Of a stretch of DNA of 38,331 nt, positions 1 to 8,554 are shown piece after piece. The notes beneath the pieces were generated by a model. It saw only the letters and a list, made by a program, of their open reading frames with translations, was not told where the DNA came from and ran no database searches. How positions within the stretch are numbered: position 1 is the first letter of the stretch; every line of letters begins with the position of its first letter. A program made the translations under genes and the position numbers. The DNA comes from Streptomyces corynorhini (GTDB taxonomy: Bacteria; Actinomycetota; Actinomycetes; Streptomycetales; Streptomycetaceae): contig NZ_QQNA01000157.1 of assembly GCF_003346515.1 (NCBI RefSeq), positions 1 to 38,331 on the forward strand, given 5' to 3'.

Positions 1-41
1 ACGGCGCCTCCCCGCCCGCCGCCGGCTGACGGGCCGCCCGG

Positions 42-64
42 GGCTGTCGGAGCTTTCGACAGCC
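42..64 (-). terminator. Terminator hairpin after the ThuA fusion gene
   Basis: A perfect 8-bp inverted repeat (GGCTGTCG / CGACAGCC) with a 7-nt loop begins at the last base of the stop codon of the minus-strand gene. No T-run follows, which is usual for Streptomyces. Seen directly; the function is inferred. Confidence 0.6.
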
Positions 65-3000
65 TAGGAGGGCAGCTCCTTGAGCTGGATGTCGCGGAAC
101 GACACGTTGTCGTCGGCTCCGTGGTTCTGGAGGCCGATGTGTCCGCTGGTGAGACTGCGGGCGGGGTCGGTGTTGGTGAAGTCGTTGATCTTCACACCGT
201 TGAGGAAGATCCGGAGCCGTTCACCCTCGACCTTGATCTCGTAGCTGTTCCACTGGCCCGGCGGGCGCAGGACCCGGTCCCGTGCCTTGATGTCGGCGGA
301 CTTGAAGCCGTAGATCGCGCCGGTCGTGCGGTCGGGGGTGTCGGTGGCGTCGATCTGCACCTCGTATCCGTTGTTCACCGCGGACCAGGGGTCCTCGGAG
401 GGCGGGAAGCCCACGAACACACCGGAGTTGTCGTCGCCCTCCATCTTCCAGTCGAGCTTCAGCGAGTAGGACCGGAACTCCTTGGCCTGGTACCAGAGCA
501 GCCCCATGCCGCCCTCGGTGCGCAGCTCGCCGTCGACGACGTCGAACGTGCCGGGTCCGGCCTGCTTCCAGCCCTCCAGGGTCTTGCCGTTGAACAGGGA
601 GCGGTAGCCGGTGCGCGGCTTGCAGTCGGCCTTCACCTGACCGGCCGCGTAGCGCAGCCCGCCGAGCAGGTGCTGGCGGAACGCCTGGTCGGCGTAGGAC
701 TCCTTGGTGTGACCGCCGCCTGTGTAGAAGGACCGGCCGCCCTCGTAGGTCTGGCACCAGGCGATCGGGTGATCGCCCTTCATGTTGCCGCCCTGGTAGG
801 TGGTCTCGTCCAGGGTGGCGAGGACCCGGGCCTGGTCACGCGGGTTGGTGCGGTAGTTGTACCACTCGTCGGTGCGCTGCCACTCGTCGTCGAGGTGCTC
901 GGTGGCCGGGTGGCTCTTGTCCTCGACCCGTACGGTGGCCTTCTGGATCGCCGGGTGGGAGTCGAAGTAGGCGCCCACCAGGCCCCCGTAGAAGGGCCAG
1001 TCGTACTCGGTGTCCGCCGCGGCGTGCACGCCCATGTAGCCGCCGCCGGTGGTCACGAAGTTCTCGAAGGCCGTCTGCTGGGCGGAGTTCAGGACGTCAC
1101 CCGTGGTGGAGAGGAACACCACCGCGTCGTACCTGGCCAGGTTGTTGGTGGTGAACTGGCCGGGCTCCTCGGTGGAGTCGACGGTGATGCCGGTCGTCTT
1201 GCCCAGCTCCTTGAGCGCGGCGACGCCCTCGGGGATCGAGTCGTGGCGGAAGCCCGCGGTCTTCGAGAAGACCAGGACCCGCTTCTCGGTCTTGCCGGGC
1301 GCGTTCTCGGAGATCGTGAAGTCGTCCACGTCGAAGAGCGCGCCGGAGCCCCCCTTGAAGACGAGGAACAGTTCGGTGGTCTTCTTGGGTACGGAGCGCA
1401 GCGGTACGTCGATGTCCTGGAAGGTCTCCCACGAACCGGTCACGGGGATCGGCGCCGAGCCCAGCAGCTTGCCGTTCGCGGAGTCGGTGCGCACCTCCAG
1501 GAAGCCGCCCGCGCCGCCGGAGGAGATCCGGGCGGTGAGGGTCTTGGACCCGGTCAGGTTGTACGGCTTGAAGGAGATCCAGTCGCCGTTGTCGATGTCA
1601 CCGACGGTCTTGCCGCCGTTGGCCGCGGCCTTCGAGATGACCGAGACGCCGGAGGAGCCGGTGAAGTGCTCGGCCTGCCGGTGGCGGGGCTGGAGCTGGG
1701 CCTGACCGTGGCTGGTGAGCGGGGCCTGCCCGCCGCCTCCGCCGTCGGTGTACTCGGCGTCGATCACTCCGAAGATGTTGGCGTTGGGGTCGTGCTCGGT
1801 GTCGGCGGGCGCGGTGATCGTGCCCTCGCAGCCGTTGGTGGAGGTGATCGGGTGGCCGTGGTTGTCATGGCCGAGGATGTAGCGGACGACGACCTTGGAG
1901 CAGTCGATCGTGCCGTCCTCGGGGTCGGTGACCTTCACCTTGAACGGGATGGTGTCACCGAAGTTGAACAGTGTTCCGTCGGCGGGGAGTTCGAGCTTCA
2001 CGGTGGGCGCGGTGTTGCCGACGACCACACGTACCGATGCCGTGCCGGTGCGTTCGGTGGGGTCGGTGACCGTGAGGCGGGCGGTGTAGGTGCCGTTCTT
2101 CTTGTACTTGTACACCGGGTCGGCCTCGGTGGAGGTGCCGCCGTCGCCGAAGTCCCAGGCGTAGGAGAGCGCGTCACCGTCGGGGTCCGAGGTACCGGCC
2201 GAGGAGAAGTTCACCTTCAGCGGGGCCGTGCCGGAGGTCTTGTTCGCGGCGGCCACCGCGATGGGGGACTTGCCCCCGGTGGCGTTCTCGATGCGGTAGA
2301 GCGCGGAGTGCTCGTCGCCGCCGAACCAGGAGAGCCCGTAGTCGAGTACGTAGAGCGCGCCGTCGGGGCCGAACTCCATGTCCATGACCTGGGTGCCGGA
2401 CCACGGGAACGGGTTGATGGTGCCGACCGTTCCGTCGTCGTCCTGCTCGATGCGCTTGATCCACTGGCGGCCGAACTCGCCCGCGAAGAAGTCGCCGTCG
2501 TACGCCTCGGGGAACTTCACCGGGGAGTCGAGGTTCTCGTCGTAGCGGTAGACCGGACCGGCCATCGGGGACTCGGAGCCGTTGCCGAACTCGGGCACAC
2601 TGTCGCCGTCGTAGTCGATCCAGGCGGGCTGGGCGGGCGGCAGGTCGACGAGTCCGGTGTTGTTCGGCGAGGTGTTCTTGGGGGCCGCGCAGTCGAAGGC
2701 CGCGCCGGACGCCTTGGTGGCGAAGTCGTAGTCGATGTACGGCTCGTTCTTGCCCACGCAGTACGGCCAGCCGTAGTTCCCGGCCTCGGTGACCCGGGCG
2801 AACTCCACCATTCCGGCCGGTCCCCTGGTCGGGGAGGAGGCACCGGCGTCGGGCCCGTAGTCACCGACGTAGACGACACCGGTCTGCTGGTCGACCGAGA
2901 TGCGGAACGGGTTGCGGAACCCCATCGCGTAGATCTCGGGCCGGGCCTTGTCGGTGCCGGGGGCGAAGAGGTTGCCCTCGGGGACGGTGTACGAGCCGTC

Positions 3001-3744
3001 CTCGGCGACCTTGACGCGCAGCACCTTGCCGCGCAGGTCGTTGGTGTTGCCGGAGCTGCGCTGGGCGTCGAACGCGGGGTTGCGGTCGGAGCGTTCGTCG
3101 ATCGGGGTGTATCCGTCGGAGGCGAACGGGTTGGTGTCGTCGCCGGTCGACAGATAGAGGTTGCCGTCCGCGTCGAAGGCGATGTCGCCGCCGACATGGC
3201 AGCAGGTGCCCCGGGTGGCGGCGACGTCGAGGACCTTCTTCTCGCTCGCGTTGTCGAGGGTGCCGTCCTCGTTCAGGGTGAAGCGCGAGAGCCGGTTGTA
3301 TCCGTCGAAGGGCGCGAAGTCGGCGGCGGTGCCGTTCTCCGGGGCGTCGCCCGGCGGGGTGTCGAGCTTCGGCGCGTAGTAGAGGTAGACGGCCCGGTTC
3401 TCGGCGAAGTCCGGGTCGACTCCGACGCCCTGGAGGCCCTCCTCGTCGTGGCTGTAGACGTCGAGCCGGCCGGCCACCTGGGTGTCGCCACCCGCGTCGG
3501 TGATGCGCAGTGTGCCGTCGCGCGAGGTGTGCAGCACCCGGCGGTCCGGCAGGACGGCGAGGGACATCGGCTCGCCCACCTCGTCGGCGCCCTTGGCGAG
3601 GGTGACCTGCTGGAAGCTCTCCTCCGAGGGCACGGGCCCCGGATCGTGGGCGAGGGCGGGTGCGGCTCCGAGGCTCGATCCCACGAGCACGGCGCCCGTC
3701 AGGAGTGCGAGAAGGGATCTGGCTCTGGGGCGTTTTCTGGGCAC
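64..3744 (-). CDS. Secreted multidomain protein: sugar-dehydrogenase-like propeller, PKD, CBM-like, ThuA, 3-keto-disaccharide hydrolase (DUF1080)
   Basis: The product has 1226 residues. The GTG start is chosen because GGAGG lies 6 nt upstream and a signal peptide follows at once (basic RKRPRAR, hydrophobic core, APALA near residue 32). An in-frame upstream GTG would add 31 unlikely residues. Domains by eye: glucose/sorbosone dehydrogenase (PQQ-type) beta-propeller about 43-480, with TCCHVGGD and MGFRNPFR; PKD about 493-577 (YAWDFGDG); an Ig/cadherin-like linker; a CBM-like beta-sandwich about 688-810; ThuA about 820-1031 (FRHDSIPEG, GGGYMGVHAA, GGGHTKESY); DUF1080 about 1047-1224 (YRSLFNGKTLEGWK, NSGVFVGF). 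ThuA proteins act on 3-keto sugars and DUF1080 proteins are 3-keto-disaccharide hydrolases. I infer an extracellular enzyme handling C3-oxidised glycosides. The domain assignments are firm; the reaction and substrate are not. Confidence 0.9.
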   Translation of the reverse strand: MPRKRPRARSLLALLTGAVLVGSSLGAAPALAHDPGPVPSEESFQQVTLAKGADEVGEPMSLAVLPDRRVLHTSRDGTLRITDAGGDTQVAGRLDVYSHDEEGLQGVGVDPDFAENRAVYLYYAPKLDTPPGDAPENGTAADFAPFDGYNRLSRFTLNEDGTLDNASEKKVLDVAATRGTCCHVGGDIAFDADGNLYLSTGDDTNPFASDGYTPIDERSDRNPAFDAQRSSGNTNDLRGKVLRVKVAEDGSYTVPEGNLFAPGTDKARPEIYAMGFRNPFRISVDQQTGVVYVGDYGPDAGASSPTRGPAGMVEFARVTEAGNYGWPYCVGKNEPYIDYDFATKASGAAFDCAAPKNTSPNNTGLVDLPPAQPAWIDYDGDSVPEFGNGSESPMAGPVYRYDENLDSPVKFPEAYDGDFFAGEFGRQWIKRIEQDDDGTVGTINPFPWSGTQVMDMEFGPDGALYVLDYGLSWFGGDEHSALYRIENATGGKSPIAVAAANKTSGTAPLKVNFSSAGTSDPDGDALSYAWDFGDGGTSTEADPVYKYKKNGTYTARLTVTDPTERTGTASVRVVVGNTAPTVKLELPADGTLFNFGDTIPFKVKVTDPEDGTIDCSKVVVRYILGHDNHGHPITSTNGCEGTITAPADTEHDPNANIFGVIDAEYTDGGGGGQAPLTSHGQAQLQPRHRQAEHFTGSSGVSVISKAAANGGKTVGDIDNGDWISFKPYNLTGSKTLTARISSGGAGGFLEVRTDSANGKLLGSAPIPVTGSWETFQDIDVPLRSVPKKTTELFLVFKGGSGALFDVDDFTISENAPGKTEKRVLVFSKTAGFRHDSIPEGVAALKELGKTTGITVDSTEEPGQFTTNNLARYDAVVFLSTTGDVLNSAQQTAFENFVTTGGGYMGVHAAADTEYDWPFYGGLVGAYFDSHPAIQKATVRVEDKSHPATEHLDDEWQRTDEWYNYRTNPRDQARVLATLDETTYQGGNMKGDHPIAWCQTYEGGRSFYTGGGHTKESYADQAFRQHLLGGLRYAAGQVKADCKPRTGYRSLFNGKTLEGWKQAGPGTFDVVDGELRTEGGMGLLWYQAKEFRSYSLKLDWKMEGDDNSGVFVGFPPSEDPWSAVNNGYEVQIDATDTPDRTTGAIYGFKSADIKARDRVLRPPGQWNSYEIKVEGERLRIFLNGVKINDFTNTDPARSLTSGHIGLQNHGADDNVSFRDIQLKELPS

Positions 3745-4069
3745 GAAAGTCCTCCACAGTGGGCTGTTCGTACGTGCGGGTGCCATGCCCTGAGGGAGGT
3801 GCGCGTCCCGCGCCCCGCCTCCGGGTGGCTGTGTCACCGACGTGCGCCGTCACATCGGAGAGCGACTCTTTCGTGGTGCCGGCCGGTCGCGTCCCACGAC
3901 CAGCCATGTCCTGTACACCTCAATGGACGGTAGCCGGGTTCGTCCCGGACCGAAAGACCTTGCGCAGGGGTGAAGTGGAACTTTCCCCAGGCGCAGGACA
4001 AAGACGGTCGCCGGAACTCCGGACGGGCGGTCTCCCGCCCGTCCGGAGTCCGGTCAGGTCGCGAGGCGG
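3745..4069. other. Intergenic region between the fusion gene and the TIM-barrel gene
   Basis: This 325-nt stretch holds the strong hairpin at 4016-4049 and the upstream region of the fusion gene. On the minus strand a TTGAGG stands before TACAGG, but the spacing is wrong for a standard promoter, so I do not call one. No convincing small gene is seen. Confidence 0.5.
4016..4049 (-). terminator. Strong terminator of the sugar-uptake operon
   Basis: A perfect 15-bp inverted repeat (arms 4016-4030 and 4035-4049) with a TCTC loop lies 20 nt past the stop codon of the TIM-barrel gene. It is the strongest hairpin in the left part and separates the operon from the downstream fusion gene, which therefore probably has its own promoter. 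Confidence 0.8.
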
Positions 4070-5074
4070 CTACCGGTCCCCGCCGAACGCCGCGTCGAAG
4101 GACGCCGACGGCGGGTCGAAGTCGAAGCGCTTGAGGTCGGCGAGGGCCTCGGGGGCCCCGACCAGCCGGTCCATGCCCGCGTCCTCCCACTCGACGGAGA
4201 CCGGGCCCTGGTAGTCGATCGACCGCAGCATCCGGAAGACGTCCTCCCAGGGCACGTCGCCGTGACCGGCGGAGACGAAGTCCCAGCCGCGCCGGGGATC
4301 GCCCCAGGGCAGATGGGAGCCGAGGCGCCCGTTGCGGCCGTCGAGGCGCTTGCGCGCCTCCTTGCAGTCGACGTGGTAGATCCGGTCGCGGAAGTCGTAG
4401 AGGAACCCGACCGGGTCGAGGTCCTGCCAGACGAAGTGGCTCGGGTCGAAGTTGAGCCCGAACGCGGGCCGGTGGCCGACCGCCTCCAGTGCGCGGTGCG
4501 TGGTCCAGTAGTCGTAGGCGATCTCGCTGGGATGGACCTCGTGGGCGAAGCGCACCCCCTCGGCGTCGAAGACGTCCAGGATCGGGTTCCAGCGCTCCGC
4601 GAAGTCCTCGTACCCGCGGTCGATCATGCCGGGCGGCACGGGCGGGAACATCGCGACCAGATGCCAGATGGACGACCCGGTGAAGCCGATGACGGTGTCG
4701 ACGCCGAAGGCGGCCGCCGCACGAGCGGTGTCCTTGATCCGGGCGGCGGCGCGCTGTCTGACGCCCTCCGCCTCGCCGTCGCCCCAGATACCGGCGGGCA
4801 GGATGCCCTGGTGGCGCTCGTCGATGGGGTGGTCGCAGACCGCCTGGCCCACCAGATGGTTGGAGATCGCCCAGCACTTGAGCCCGTACTTGTCGAGCAG
4901 TTGGTGCCTGCCCTCCAGGTACGACGGGTCGGAGAGCGCCTTGTCGACCTCGAAGTGGTCGCCCCAGCAGGCGAGTTCCAGCCCGTCGTAACCGAAGTCA
5001 CGGGCGAGCCGGCACACCTCCTCCAGGGGAAGATCGGCCCACTGGCCGGTGAACAGCGTGAAGGGACGGGGCAT
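4070..5074 (-). CDS. Sugar phosphate isomerase/epimerase-like TIM-barrel protein
   Basis: The 334-residue product belongs to the xylose-isomerase-like TIM-barrel (AP endonuclease 2) superfamily, which includes IolE/IolI-like dehydratases and keto-sugar isomerases. Visible metal-site motifs are HEVHPSE, NFDPSHF, HVDCKEA and VEWEDA, spaced as in the family. There is no signal peptide, so it is cytoplasmic. The ATG has GGAGGAG six nt upstream, and that ribosome site overlaps the TAG stop of the preceding dehydrogenase gene, so the two are probably translationally coupled. It is the last gene of the ABC importer operon. Pairing with a Gfo/Idh/MocA enzyme is typical of inositol, 3-keto-sugar and related pathways. 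Which carbon skeleton it acts on cannot be told from sequence. Confidence 0.9.
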   Translation of the reverse strand: MPRPFTLFTGQWADLPLEEVCRLARDFGYDGLELACWGDHFEVDKALSDPSYLEGRHQLLDKYGLKCWAISNHLVGQAVCDHPIDERHQGILPAGIWGDGEAEGVRQRAAARIKDTARAAAAFGVDTVIGFTGSSIWHLVAMFPPVPPGMIDRGYEDFAERWNPILDVFDAEGVRFAHEVHPSEIAYDYWTTHRALEAVGHRPAFGLNFDPSHFVWQDLDPVGFLYDFRDRIYHVDCKEARKRLDGRNGRLGSHLPWGDPRRGWDFVSAGHGDVPWEDVFRMLRSIDYQGPVSVEWEDAGMDRLVGAPEALADLKRFDFDPPSASFDAAFGGDR

Positions 5075-5086
5075 GCGGTTCTCCTC

Positions 5087-6319
5087 CTAGGCAGGGGTTT
5101 CCGACGGGGGCGGTACGGGGGTGTACACGGCGTTCTTCGCCGCGCTCTCCTCCACGGCGGCGAGCACCCGCTGCACCTGGAGCCCGTCGGCGAAGGACGG
5201 CGCCGGATCGGTCCCCGTCGCGATCGCCGTCACCAGATCGCGCGCCTGGTGGACGAAGGTGTGCTCGTAGCCGAGCCCGTGGCCCGGCGGCCACCACGCC
5301 TCCAGATAGGGATGCTCCGGCTCGGTGACCAGGATCCGGCGGAAACCGGCCGAGGCCGCCGGTTCCGCGTGGTCGTGGAACGACAGCTCGTTGAGCCGCT
5401 CCAGATCGAAGGAGAGCGAGCCGCGCTCACCGTTGATCTCCAGCGTCAGCGCGTTCTTGCGCCCCGAGGCCATCCGGGTGGCCTCGAAGGTGGCCAGCGC
5501 GCCCGAGGCGAGCCGGCCGGTGAACACCGCCGCGTCGTCCACGGTCACCGGCCCGTACGCGCTGCCCGCGGCCCCCGTCAGCCCGGCGCTCGGCCCGCCG
5601 AGCACCGGCCGCTCCCGTACGAAGGTCTCCGCGAGCGCCGAGACCCCGGCCAGCGGCTCCCCGGTCAGGAACTGCGCGAGGTCGACGATGTGCGCCCCCA
5701 GGTCCCCCAGCGCCCCGGACCCGGCGCGCTCCCGCTTGAGCCGCCAGGTGAGCGGGGCCAGCGGATCGGCCAGCCAGTCCTGCAGATAGGTGACCCGCAC
5801 ATGGCGCAGCGTGCCGATCCTGCCGTCCTCGATCAGCTTCCTGGCGTACGAGACGGCCGGCACCCGGCGGTAGTTGAACCCCACCATCGACAGCTGCCCG
5901 CGGGCCCGGCCCGCCTCCGCCGCCCTGACCATCTCCTCGGCCTCGGCCACCGAGTTGGCGAGCGGCTTCTCGCACAGGACGTGCTTGCCCGCCTCCAGGG
6001 CCGCGATGGCGATCTCCGCGTGGCTGTCCCCCGGGGTGCAGATGTCGACGACCTGCACATCGTCGCGCGCGATCAGCCGCCGCCAGTCGGTCTCGGCGGC
6101 GGCCCAGCCGTGTTTCGCCGCGGCGGCCCTGACGGAGGTCTCGTCACGGCCGCAGACCGCGGCGAGTACCGGCCGCAGCGGCAGGTCGAAGACGTGTCCT
6201 GCGGTGCGCCAGCCCTGTGAGTGGGCGGCACCCATGAACGCGTATCCGACCATGCCGATGCCGAGTGCGGGCGGTGGACCGGCTGCTCGCTCGGACGCTT
6301 CCGTGGGACTGGGGGTCAT
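5087..6319 (-). CDS. Gfo/Idh/MocA family NAD(P)-dependent sugar dehydrogenase
   Basis: The 410-residue cytoplasmic oxidoreductase has an N-terminal Rossmann fold with GMVGYAFMGAAH near residue 22 and the family's catalytic-region motif CEKPLANS near residue 115, followed by the C-terminal alpha/beta dimerisation and substrate domain. Members oxidise or reduce hydroxyls of glucose, inositols, glycosides and 3-keto sugars. The ATG is preceded by AGGAG. It sits 64 nt after the solute-binding-protein gene and is coupled to the TIM-barrel gene. With ThuA and DUF1080 domains encoded next door, a C3-specific (ThuB-like) dehydrogenase is an attractive inference. Inositol 2-dehydrogenase is the main alternative. 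Confidence 0.92.
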   Translation of the reverse strand: MTPSPTEASERAAGPPPALGIGMVGYAFMGAAHSQGWRTAGHVFDLPLRPVLAAVCGRDETSVRAAAAKHGWAAAETDWRRLIARDDVQVVDICTPGDSHAEIAIAALEAGKHVLCEKPLANSVAEAEEMVRAAEAGRARGQLSMVGFNYRRVPAVSYARKLIEDGRIGTLRHVRVTYLQDWLADPLAPLTWRLKRERAGSGALGDLGAHIVDLAQFLTGEPLAGVSALAETFVRERPVLGGPSAGLTGAAGSAYGPVTVDDAAVFTGRLASGALATFEATRMASGRKNALTLEINGERGSLSFDLERLNELSFHDHAEPAASAGFRRILVTEPEHPYLEAWWPPGHGLGYEHTFVHQARDLVTAIATGTDPAPSFADGLQVQRVLAAVEESAAKNAVYTPVPPPSETPA

Positions 6320-6383
6320 CCGGATAACTCCTCGTCATCTCGCACAGTGGGGACGGCTCGGCCGCTGGTCCGGCCGGGGCCGG

Positions 6384-7421
6384 TCAGCGGAAGCCCGTGG
6401 GGAGGTACTGGTCGACGTTGTCCTTGTCGACCACGGCCGAGTAGAGCGTGACCTGGGCGGGGATCTCCAGCTCCGCCAGGCCGCTGATGCCCTTGGACTG
6501 GCCGAGGGTGCGGGCCAGGTCGATGGCGGAGGCGGCCATGGTCGGCGGGTAGAGGACGGTCGCCTTGAGCACGCTGTTGTCGGCCTTGATGGCGTCCATC
6601 GCCGCCTTGGCTCCGGCGCCGCCGACCATCAGGAAGTCGTCGCGGCCCGCCTGCTGGATGGCGCGCAGCGCGCCCACGCCCTGGTCGTCGTCGTGGTTCC
6701 ACAGGGCGTCGAAGGAGGACTGCGCCTGGAGCAGCTGGGCCATCTTGGCCTGGCCGGACTCGACGGTGAAGTCGGCGGCCTGGCGGGCGACCTTCTTGAT
6801 GTTCGGGTAGTTCTTCAGGGCGTCGTCGAAGCCCTTGGAGCGCTGCTGGGTCAGCTCCAGGCCGTCGATCCCGGCCAGCTCGATGACCTTGGCGTCCTTC
6901 TTGCCCTTGAGCTTCTGGCCGATGTAGTTGCCGGCGCTGACGCCCATGCCGTAGTTGTCGCCGCCGATGTAGGCGCGGAACGCCTGCGGGTTGGAGAAGA
7001 TCCGGTCCAGGTTGATGACCGGGATACCGGCGCGCATGGCCTTCAGCCCGACCTGGGTGAGGGCCTTGCCGTCGGCGGGCAGGATCACCAGGACGTCGAC
7101 CTTCTTGTTGATCAGCGTCTCGACCTGGCCGATCTGGGCGGCGATGTCGTTGGAGCCCTCGGTGATGTCCAGCGTGACGTCCGAGTACTTCTTCGCCCGC
7201 GACTTGGCCTGGTCGTTGATCGCGTTCAGCCAGCCGTGGTCGGCCTGGGGTCCGGCGAAGCCGATGGTGACGGCCTTGCCCGGCTTGTCGTCCGAGGCGA
7301 CGGGCCCGGTGTCGGTGGCCGCGGCCTCCTTGGGCTCATTGCTGGTGCAGGCGGTGAGGAGAACGCCGGCGGAGACGGCGGCGGTGCCGAAAAGAAGTCC
7401 TCTGCGACTGGTTTCTGGCAT
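6384..7421 (-). CDS. Ribose-type ABC transporter substrate-binding lipoprotein
   Basis: The 345-residue periplasmic-binding-protein-like (RbsB/XylF class) lipoprotein starts with a twin-arginine motif (SRRGLLF, residues 5-11) and a lipobox LTAC ending at Cys25, so it is probably Tat-exported and lipid-anchored. The mature part shows the two-lobed type I fold (VTIGFAGPQADHGW, DVLVILPADGKAL, PVINLDRIF, WNHDDDQGVGAL). It delivers a monosaccharide or cyclitol to the permease encoded just upstream. The ATG has only a weak GAAGGG about 11 nt before it. The ligand is not predictable by eye; ribose, xylose, inositol and keto-sugars are all bound by this class. Confidence 0.92.
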   Translation of the reverse strand: MPETSRRGLLFGTAAVSAGVLLTACTSNEPKEAAATDTGPVASDDKPGKAVTIGFAGPQADHGWLNAINDQAKSRAKKYSDVTLDITEGSNDIAAQIGQVETLINKKVDVLVILPADGKALTQVGLKAMRAGIPVINLDRIFSNPQAFRAYIGGDNYGMGVSAGNYIGQKLKGKKDAKVIELAGIDGLELTQQRSKGFDDALKNYPNIKKVARQAADFTVESGQAKMAQLLQAQSSFDALWNHDDDQGVGALRAIQQAGRDDFLMVGGAGAKAAMDAIKADNSVLKATVLYPPTMAASAIDLARTLGQSKGISGLAELEIPAQVTLYSAVVDKDNVDQYLPTGFR

Positions 7422-7477
7422 GGCGGTTCAACCCTTCGGGTAGGGCGGGAGGTGCGGGTGCGATTGCTGACGGAGCG

Positions 7478-8554
7478 TCAGACCTCGCCGTTGCGCAGTG
7501 TGCGGCGCTGGACCAGTACGGCGGCGACGATGATGGCGCCCTTGGCGATCTGCTGAACGTCGCTCTGGAGATTGTTCAGAGCGAAGATGTTGGTGATGGT
7601 GGTGAAGACGAGGACCCCGAGGACGGAGCCGATGATCGTGCCGCGGCCACCGCTGAGCAGGGTGCCGCCGATGATCGCCGCCGCGATGGCGTCCAGCTCG
7701 TACAGGTTCCCGTTGGTGTTCTGTCCCGAGCCGGCCAGGATGATCAGCAGGAACGCGGCGATGCCGCAGCAGAGCCCGGAGAACAGGTAGAGGTACAGCC
7801 GCTGCCTGCGGACATCGATACCGGCCAGCCGCGCGGCCTCCGGATTGCCGCCCACGGCGATGGTGCGGCGGCCGAAGGTCGTACGGTTGAGGATCAGCCA
7901 GCCGACGACCGTGACGGCCGCGAAGACCAGCACGAGCGGCGGGATGCCCAGCACGTAGGAGTCCGGGACGCCGAGGTCGAGCACCGAGGTCACGGTGACG
8001 ATCTGGGTCTTCCCGTCGGTGATCATCAAGGCGAGGCCGCGGGCGGAGGCGAGCATCGCGAGCGTCGCGATGAACGGCACCATCCCGCCGTACGCGATGA
8101 GCACACCGTTGACCAGCCCGCAGCCGAGCCCCACCAGGACGGCGGTGAAGAGGATGCCGGCGAACCCGAACTCCTGGGTGGCCAGCGTGGTGGCCCACAC
8201 CGAGGCGAGGGCCACGATGGCGCCGACCGACAGGTCGATGCCCCCGCTGGTGATGACGAAGGTCATGCCCACCGTGACCACACCGATGACCGACGCCTGG
8301 GTCAGCACCAGCTGGAGGTTGTTGGTGTCCAGGAACTGGTCGGGCTTGGTGATGCCGCCGACCACGATCAGGGCGGCCAGCACCCCGAGCAGGGAGAGGT
8401 TGCGGACGTCGAGCCGCAGCCCGAGCGCGCGCCACCCCTTTTTCTCTTCGGTGGACTTGGCGGACGCGTCGGAGGCGGCGGACGACGGGGTCGGATCGGG
8501 CGTGGCCGGGGCGTCGGGCCCGCCCTGCCGCGCCTCGGAGGCAGGCTGTTTCAT
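7478..8554 (-). CDS. Ribose-type ABC transporter permease
   Basis: The 358-residue inner-membrane permease belongs to the RbsC/XylH (BPD_transp_2) family. A charged N-terminal tail of about 50 residues precedes 8-10 hydrophobic helices and the motifs TSGGIDLSVGAIVALASV and GRRTIAVGGNPEAARLAGI typical of the class. Its ATG overlaps the stop codon of the ATPase gene in an ATGA tetranucleotide (8551-8554), a clear sign of coupled expression. It works with the ATPase and the lipoprotein on either side. Confidence 0.93.
   Translation of the reverse strand: MKQPASEARQGGPDAPATPDPTPSSAASDASAKSTEEKKGWRALGLRLDVRNLSLLGVLAALIVVGGITKPDQFLDTNNLQLVLTQASVIGVVTVGMTFVITSGGIDLSVGAIVALASVWATTLATQEFGFAGILFTAVLVGLGCGLVNGVLIAYGGMVPFIATLAMLASARGLALMITDGKTQIVTVTSVLDLGVPDSYVLGIPPLVLVFAAVTVVGWLILNRTTFGRRTIAVGGNPEAARLAGIDVRRQRLYLYLFSGLCCGIAAFLLIILAGSGQNTNGNLYELDAIAAAIIGGTLLSGGRGTIIGSVLGVLVFTTITNIFALNNLQSDVQQIAKGAIIVAAVLVQRRTLRNGEV

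Noticed and set aside
121..3933. Very long plus-strand open frame antisense to the secreted fusion gene
   Set aside because: It gives Val/Gly/Arg-rich low-complexity protein with no domains; it is the third-position GC shadow of the real minus-strand gene.
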